A stretch of DNA of 64,000 nt. It comes from Eucommia ulmoides. Its lineage: Eukaryota; Streptophyta; Magnoliopsida; Garryales; Eucommiaceae. Shown here piece by piece: positions 59,014 to 64,000 of the stretch. The translations under genes were made by a program, and so were the position numbers. Positions within the stretch are counted from its first letter, which is position 1, and each line of letters begins with the position of its first letter. The notes under the pieces are model-generated. The model ran no database searches, was not told the DNA's origin, and saw only the letters and a program-made list of their open reading frames with translations. The stretch is taken from contig CM028338.1 in the NCBI GenBank assembly GCA_016647705.1, positions 13,174,240 through 13,238,239 on the forward strand, given 5' to 3'.

Positions 59014-61226
59014 GTTTGTAGACCGGTTTCAGAGGACCCCATGAGCTTGTGCTCTTCACTTGTTGTTTTAATCCTCTTTAGCTCCCCTAGTATTTGTTAT
59101 CTTGGTGTTCTAACATGTTTATTGTTCATAATTTTGAGTGACAATATGTTTGCAGACATCCCAGTTTGTTAGACTTCATAAAGTCTACCAATATGTCTAC
59201 TTTTTACCGTCACTACTAACACATTAAATATGATGGAAAATATTAGTGAAAATCATTGGAAGACCCCATGTGTCCATATATACCTTATGTACATTAAATT
59301 GAAGAATCATATTTTTCTCTCCGATTCTGTTTCTGCTGTCTTTACTATATCTAGAAATCCTCTCTCTATCTCTCTTATTTTTCTCCCTCAGCTGAAGCTC
59401 TGCCGACCATCACTCTGGGGATCGGAGAGCACTACGGTGATCCTTCATCTCGTCTGAAGTTCAATGAGTTACCACAGGTCTTCACTGTTGCACTAATGAA
59501 ACAGTGCTGCTGCCAATTATTTAACCAACATTGCACTTTGACCGATCTAAATTTGAAGATTTGATCAATGCCACGTTTATTCTGGCGTTGTTATGGTCTC
59601 CACTTCCATAAATTAAAAGGTCTGACCCTAATTAGTAGGATGGTAGAAGATGATATCTGTACTACCATCACAACCATCTTCGATTGGTAATTGCATTGCA
59701 TCTGTTGTAGTTTCCACCTTAATGAATTGTAGATCTGGCCTTTGAGGTTGAGAGCTCCTACACAATTGACCACGTGCAAAAAAGGCCACATTGTAGTGAT
59801 GAGTCGGTGTGCACAATGAATGGCAATTCGCACTCTCATTGATGGAATGCTCACTTGAAAACCAAATATAATTGTGACATGTTTCTCAATTTCAAAATGG
59901 AGCATATTTGTAAGATATGATTAATTTTACCTTGCTAAAAGAATAAAATATTCCTCTTTTGAAATTTTTTCATTGATGGAATGCTTTTACACTGCAAATC
60001 CAAATACAATCGTGACATATGTTGGTGATAATTACTGAAATTTCAAAATAAATACTTAAGTAATCATGAAATTAAATTAATAATACTTAAACAATCTTAA
60101 TGTGAACGTTAACTAAGCATATATAGGTAGTAAAATCAATTTTTGGAAATTCTGTGGGCATTTATAGGGTATATTAAAACAGATTTCTGACGCATGTATA
60201 GGTAGTGAAATCAATTTTTGGAAATTCTATGGGCATTTATAGTTTATATTAAAACATATTCCTGATGTGAATATTCACAAAACATGTGAAGGGTGTGAAC
60301 GTTCACAAAAACAGAAACAAAAACATAAATAGAAACAGAGAGAATGTGAACATTCTCTGAACAGAAACAAAAAAGAAAATAGAATGTGAAATGAATTTTA
60401 AATAAAGACTTGTCTAGATATTCAAACAATCAATGAAAAACGAAGTAGATCGAGCCTAGAGTTGACTCTATATCCTTAAAGCAGATTCGTGCCTCCATAC
60501 TGGTCCTAATAGTTGAATGGACATTTGTCTCCCAAGGTACAATGATCTTCAAGTTTCTGGTTAAAGCACTTAAAGCCAAAAACTCCAATGAACTGAACTT
60601 GTGTTTGACCTCTCACAAATTTCTATATGTTATGTGCTTTGGTGGTGATATGCAGTATATTGTGAAACAGACAATCTCAAAAAGAATGTGAAGTCTCCTA
60701 TTTATAGAATATCAAAAGATACCAACGAATGGATGCTTTTTGGGAAGGCACTTGTTCCGTGTGATCGTTCACCGAACAATCACCAATGAACGGAGGTAAA
60801 CGTTCATTGGCATTGGTTAAAGCAAAACAACTATTAACTACCCAACATTTAACTGACCCTTTTTATTTAAGTATTTAAATAAATTTTGCCCAAAAACAAT
60901 ACTCTGACAGGTCAAGACCCGACTGCGGTCCCGCATCCAACCTGACCCAAGTCCGAATCTAATTGACCATGACCCGAACCCAAACAAGCCCAATTCGGTC
61001 GGGCGGTAGCGGTGGCACGCACGTGTGGTTAAATACAGAACCCCCATACCACATAAAAGATTGTATGCCTAAAGGTTTGCCTTTTACTTTCAACTTAGAG
61101 CTTGATATACTGCTCAAGTTCTTTCATCTGCAATTGCCTGTCCATGTGAGTCTTCAACTAACCTCAAGTGCGTATTTTGAGAGTTCAAATCTCATTTAAA
61201 TCTTATAAATTTTTGGCATATAAATA
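59014..61226. other. Intron 26, left part, with local duplications
   Basis: No coding sequence of the host gene. Contains a 75-bp tandem duplication at 60117-60191 and 60192-60266 (unit with 'aatcaatttttggaaattct'), and an imperfect duplication of 'cattgatggaatgct' with its flank (about 59838 and 59970). Around 60905-61020 there are GACCCGA/GACCCAA words of the kind seen in decayed plant MITEs. Confidence 0.5.
59885..59967. repeat. ~85-bp direct repeat, copy 1
   Basis: Matches 63878-63965 at close to 90% ('ctcaatttcaaaatg', 'agatatgat.aattttacc', 'ttttgaaattttt'). The two copies lie about 4 kb apart in intron 26 and bracket the copia element at 61227-63753. Confidence 0.75.
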
Positions 61227-63753
61227 TATTGGAATAATTAATTATTAATTGATTATTTGATTGATTGTTTGTATATAGGAAGTCAAATATATAGATTAGG
61301 AAAATAGTTAATTGTCATTAGTTAGTTACCTTTTTTGGTTCCTATGTTTTCCTATATGTAGTCTCATATTGTATTATTAACAAAATAATACGATTGATTA
61401 TTGTATTCAATTTGGTATTAGAGTTAAGATTATAGGTCTCTCATTCTTTCGTAGTCAAATCATCCGTGCAAGCCGGGGGCTGCACATTTCTCATCATTCC
61501 CTCGTAGTCAAATCATTCGTGCAAACCGGAGTTGCACTCAAGGGCGGGTGTTAAATTTCCGTCCCATATCGCTCATCTGAGAGTTTCCAAACTACTATAT
61601 AAATCAAAGGAGTTACTACACTTAGCACCATATGGTTTTAAGTTGGAACCTCCTAACATGGTATCCGAGCTAAAATTAAAATCCTAGCCCTAGCCAGCCT
61701 TGTTTCACCACCGATGCAACCATCGGTCTCCTACAGCCGCCGACGAACACTCGCTGGCCACTTATAGCCGACGACGAATGTATCGCGACCTCCTTACAGC
61801 CGACGAACAACTCACCGGCCCTCTACAACCGTCGACGAAGCCTCGCCGGTCTCCTACAGCCGCCGACGAACACTCGCCGGAACACTTACCGCCGCCGACG
61901 AATGTTGACGGCCTTCTTATAGCCGGAAATCGATCGTTAGTAGTAAAGCAAAAGAAATTGGTCGCTGTTCAGGCCTTCGTCTTGCGAACTTAATTCGTTG
62001 AAAGTCAACCCAACGATTCTCAGCCTCTCACAATATTCTTCCCTCGCCTTCACCATGTCCGACGTTACCTTGAAATCCACCCCAAGGTCCGCTTTGGCTG
62101 CTGCTAAGGCTAGCTCCGGTAGGTTTCAACGCCAAGCAGAGGAACGCCCTCGTATATGGTGCAGCTACTGCAATAAGCCCTGTTATACACGGGAAACAAG
62201 TCAGAAAATCCATGGGAAACTGACAAATTTGAAGAGCAAAAAGTCGGGAGAAAAATCTAACCGATCTTATCCTTCGGCGCCTGAAGCTGCAACCACTCCA
62301 TTCAACAAAGAGCAGATTGATCAACTTCCGAAACTGCTGGCTACAATCCATCATTCGTTGCTCCTAATGCTTCCTTAGCTCAAACAGGTAGCAACTCTAG
62401 AGTTTTTTTTTTCCATAAATTCAGCGCCTTGAATTATCGATTTAGGTGCTTCTGATCATATGACAAGTTTTTATCATCTTTTCATTACATATTCACTGTG
62501 TTCTGGTAACGAAAGAATTAGGATTATAGACGGAAATTTCTCACCCATTGCAGGAAAAGGCCAAATAAAAATCTCAGATAGTATTAACATAAAAACCGTC
62601 ATTCACGTTCCTAAACTTACTTGTAACCCAACCTTTTATCTGTAAGTAAACTATTGCGAGATTCTAACTGTCATGCTATGTTCTCTGAATCTCAATGTTT
62701 ATTTGGCCTAATTCGTTGATGTATATTCTTGGAATGGAATTCGCTAGATCAAAGGAAGACATATTTGTGGGTTAAAGGAAGTATGTACTCGACCTACTAA
62801 ATGAAACAGGGTTACTTGGGTGCAAAGCTGCAGAAACTCCAAGCGAACCGAATAAAAAGCTACAACCGGCCAAACCTGAAGCAGTGGTAAACCGAGAACA
62901 ATATCAAAGACTAGTGGGGCGATTAATCTACTTATCACATACCCGTCCGGATATAGCTTTCGCGGTTAGCGTGGTCAACCAATTTATGCACTCACCGGGA
63001 CAAGAACATTTTGAAGCTGCCTCTTGAATCCTGAGGTACTTGAAGGGTACATCCGGAAAAAGAATTTTGTATAAAAAAACGTGGCCACCAACTGGTAGAG
63101 GTATATACTAATGCAAATTGGGTTGGGAGCATCACGGACTGGAGATCGACATTCGGGTATTGCACTTTCGTTGGTGGGAACCTCGTCACATGGCGGAGCG
63201 AAAAACAGAATGTTGTAGCGAGAAGTAGTGCAGAAGCAGAGTACAGGTCCGTAGCTCACGGCATCTGTGAAGTGTTATGGATTAACAGATTGCTAGAAGA
63301 GTTGAAGATGTCCAATCCAGCACCTATGAAAGTCTACCGTGATAACAAATCAGTCATTGCAATCGCCCACAATCCGATGCTACATGATTGGACAAAACAT
63401 GTTGAAGTGGACAAGTATTTCATGAAGGAAAAGATTGAGAGTAAACAAATATGTATGCTTTATGTACCGACTACCGAACAGATCGCAGATATTCTAACAA
63501 AAGGATTACTAAAGAAGATATTCGACTACCTAGTATGCATGTTGACAATGGAAGATATCTTCATATCAGCTTGAGGGAGAGTGTTGAAATAATTAATTAT
63601 TTGATTAATTGTTTGTATATAGGAAGTCAAATATATAGATTTGGAAAATAGTTAATTGTCATTAGTTAGTTACCTTTTTTGGTTCCTATGTTTTTCTATA
63701 TATAGTCTCATATTGTATGATTAACAAAATAATACGATTGATTATTGTATTCA
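61227..63753 (+). mobile_element. Small Ty1/copia element with both LTRs, broken
   Basis: 5' LTR 61227-61409 (183 bp) and 3' LTR 63582-63753 (172 bp) share 'ttgtatataggaagtcaaat' and end in GTATTCA. A primer-like TTGGTATTAGAG follows the 5' LTR. Inside are a gag zinc-knuckle region (CSYCNKP, about 62150-62190), a protease-type region near 62440-62630 and RNase H at about 62900-63570 (NVVARSSAEAEYRSVAHGIC, YRDNKSVIAIAHNPMLHDW). Integrase and most RT are not seen. Short for a copia element; several breaks. Differences between the LTRs suggest moderate age. A second LTR type sits near its 5' end. Confidence 0.8.
61410..61658 (+). mobile_element. TRIM-like LTR inside the copia 5' region
   Basis: An LTR of 110 bp at 61549-61658 (TGTTAAATTTCCGTCCCATA ... 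CCTAACA) with its own primer site TGGTATCCGAGC from 61659 and a polypurine-like AAGGGCGGG just before it. Upstream, 'cgtagtcaaatcat.cgtgcaa' is repeated at 61452 and 61502. Its LTR matches the TRIM at 22700-22998. It is an insertion into, or hybrid with, the surrounding copia element. Confidence 0.6.
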
Positions 63754-64000
63754 ATTAACTATATTACGTGGATCCACAAACAACAGGGAACGTATTGGAA
63801 TACTAACCCAATTCATTTAATTCATGGGTCCGTCTTTGATTAATTAATTAAAGTAGCCACAAATTCTAAAAACATATTGCTCAATTTCAAAATGTAGCAG
63901 ATTTGTGAGATATGATCAATTTTACCCTGCTAAAATAATAAAGTATTCCTGTTTTGAAATTTTCAAATTGATTTAATTTTGATTGCGTAGGGAAGCTAAC
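63754..64000. repeat. Intron 26 end, with ~85-bp direct repeat copy 2
   Basis: 63878-63965 repeats the block at 59885-59967. The last bases ('gattgcgtagggaagctaac') contain an AG, but no frame there fits the next SGR6 exon, so I do not call an exon. Confidence 0.6.

Noticed and set aside
63961-64000. Possible next exon of the SGR6-like gene at the right edge
   Set aside because: There is an AG near 63990, but the following codons do not match the family after the exon 26 end.

Overview
The window is nuclear DNA of a flowering plant, probably a woody eudicot. It has AT-rich GT-AG introns, plant-type Ty1/copia and Ty3/gypsy elements, TRIMs, an Au-like SINE, L1-type LINEs and many small DNA transposons. 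I did not try to name the species. The one clearly functional host gene is a HEAT-repeat gene on the + strand. Its conceptual protein matches SHOOT GRAVITROPISM 6 (SGR6), the plant counterpart of animal MROH1. I could place 26 exons from the ATG at 2984 to 59013. They give 765 codons with no in-frame stop and GT-AG at every intron; the rest of the gene lies beyond the right edge.

Layout. 1-2983: non-coding upstream DNA with a degenerate minisatellite, a solo gypsy LTR (1593-2223) and a MITE (2321-2856) that ends about 130 bp before the start codon. 2984-10043: exons 1-9. Intron 9 (8.5 kb): an antisense gypsy element with a TRIM inside it, a TCGAC-rich block and a long MITE. 18511-31177: exons 10-21, with introns holding a decayed CML25-like calmodulin-like pseudogene, LINE pieces, a TRIM, a solo LTR and MITEs. 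Intron 21 (9.7 kb): an antisense copia element, a second copia 5' end and a 2.4-kb foldback element with arms of nearly 0.9 kb. 40923-43643: exons 22-24, with an Au-like SINE in intron 22. Intron 24 (14.4 kb): nested copia pieces, a 2.5-kb LINE, an antisense copia fragment and a MITE carrying a three-LTR TRIM. 58023-59013: exons 25-26. Intron 26 runs off the window and holds a small copia element.

The gene and the repeats interact mainly through transcription. All TE cargo in the exonic part of the window is intronic and the exons are untouched, so purifying selection appears to protect the coding sequence while introns 4, 9, 21, 24 and 26 grew. The points most worth checking are the foldback element, whose pre-mRNA hairpin could feed small-RNA pathways; the tandem duplication that copied the exon-25 splice donor; the heat-shock-element motifs in the gypsy LTRs, one of which sits upstream of the gene in the same orientation; and the CML25-like copy with a poly(A)-like end inserted into another repeat. 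I found no protein-coding system that looks wholly new.
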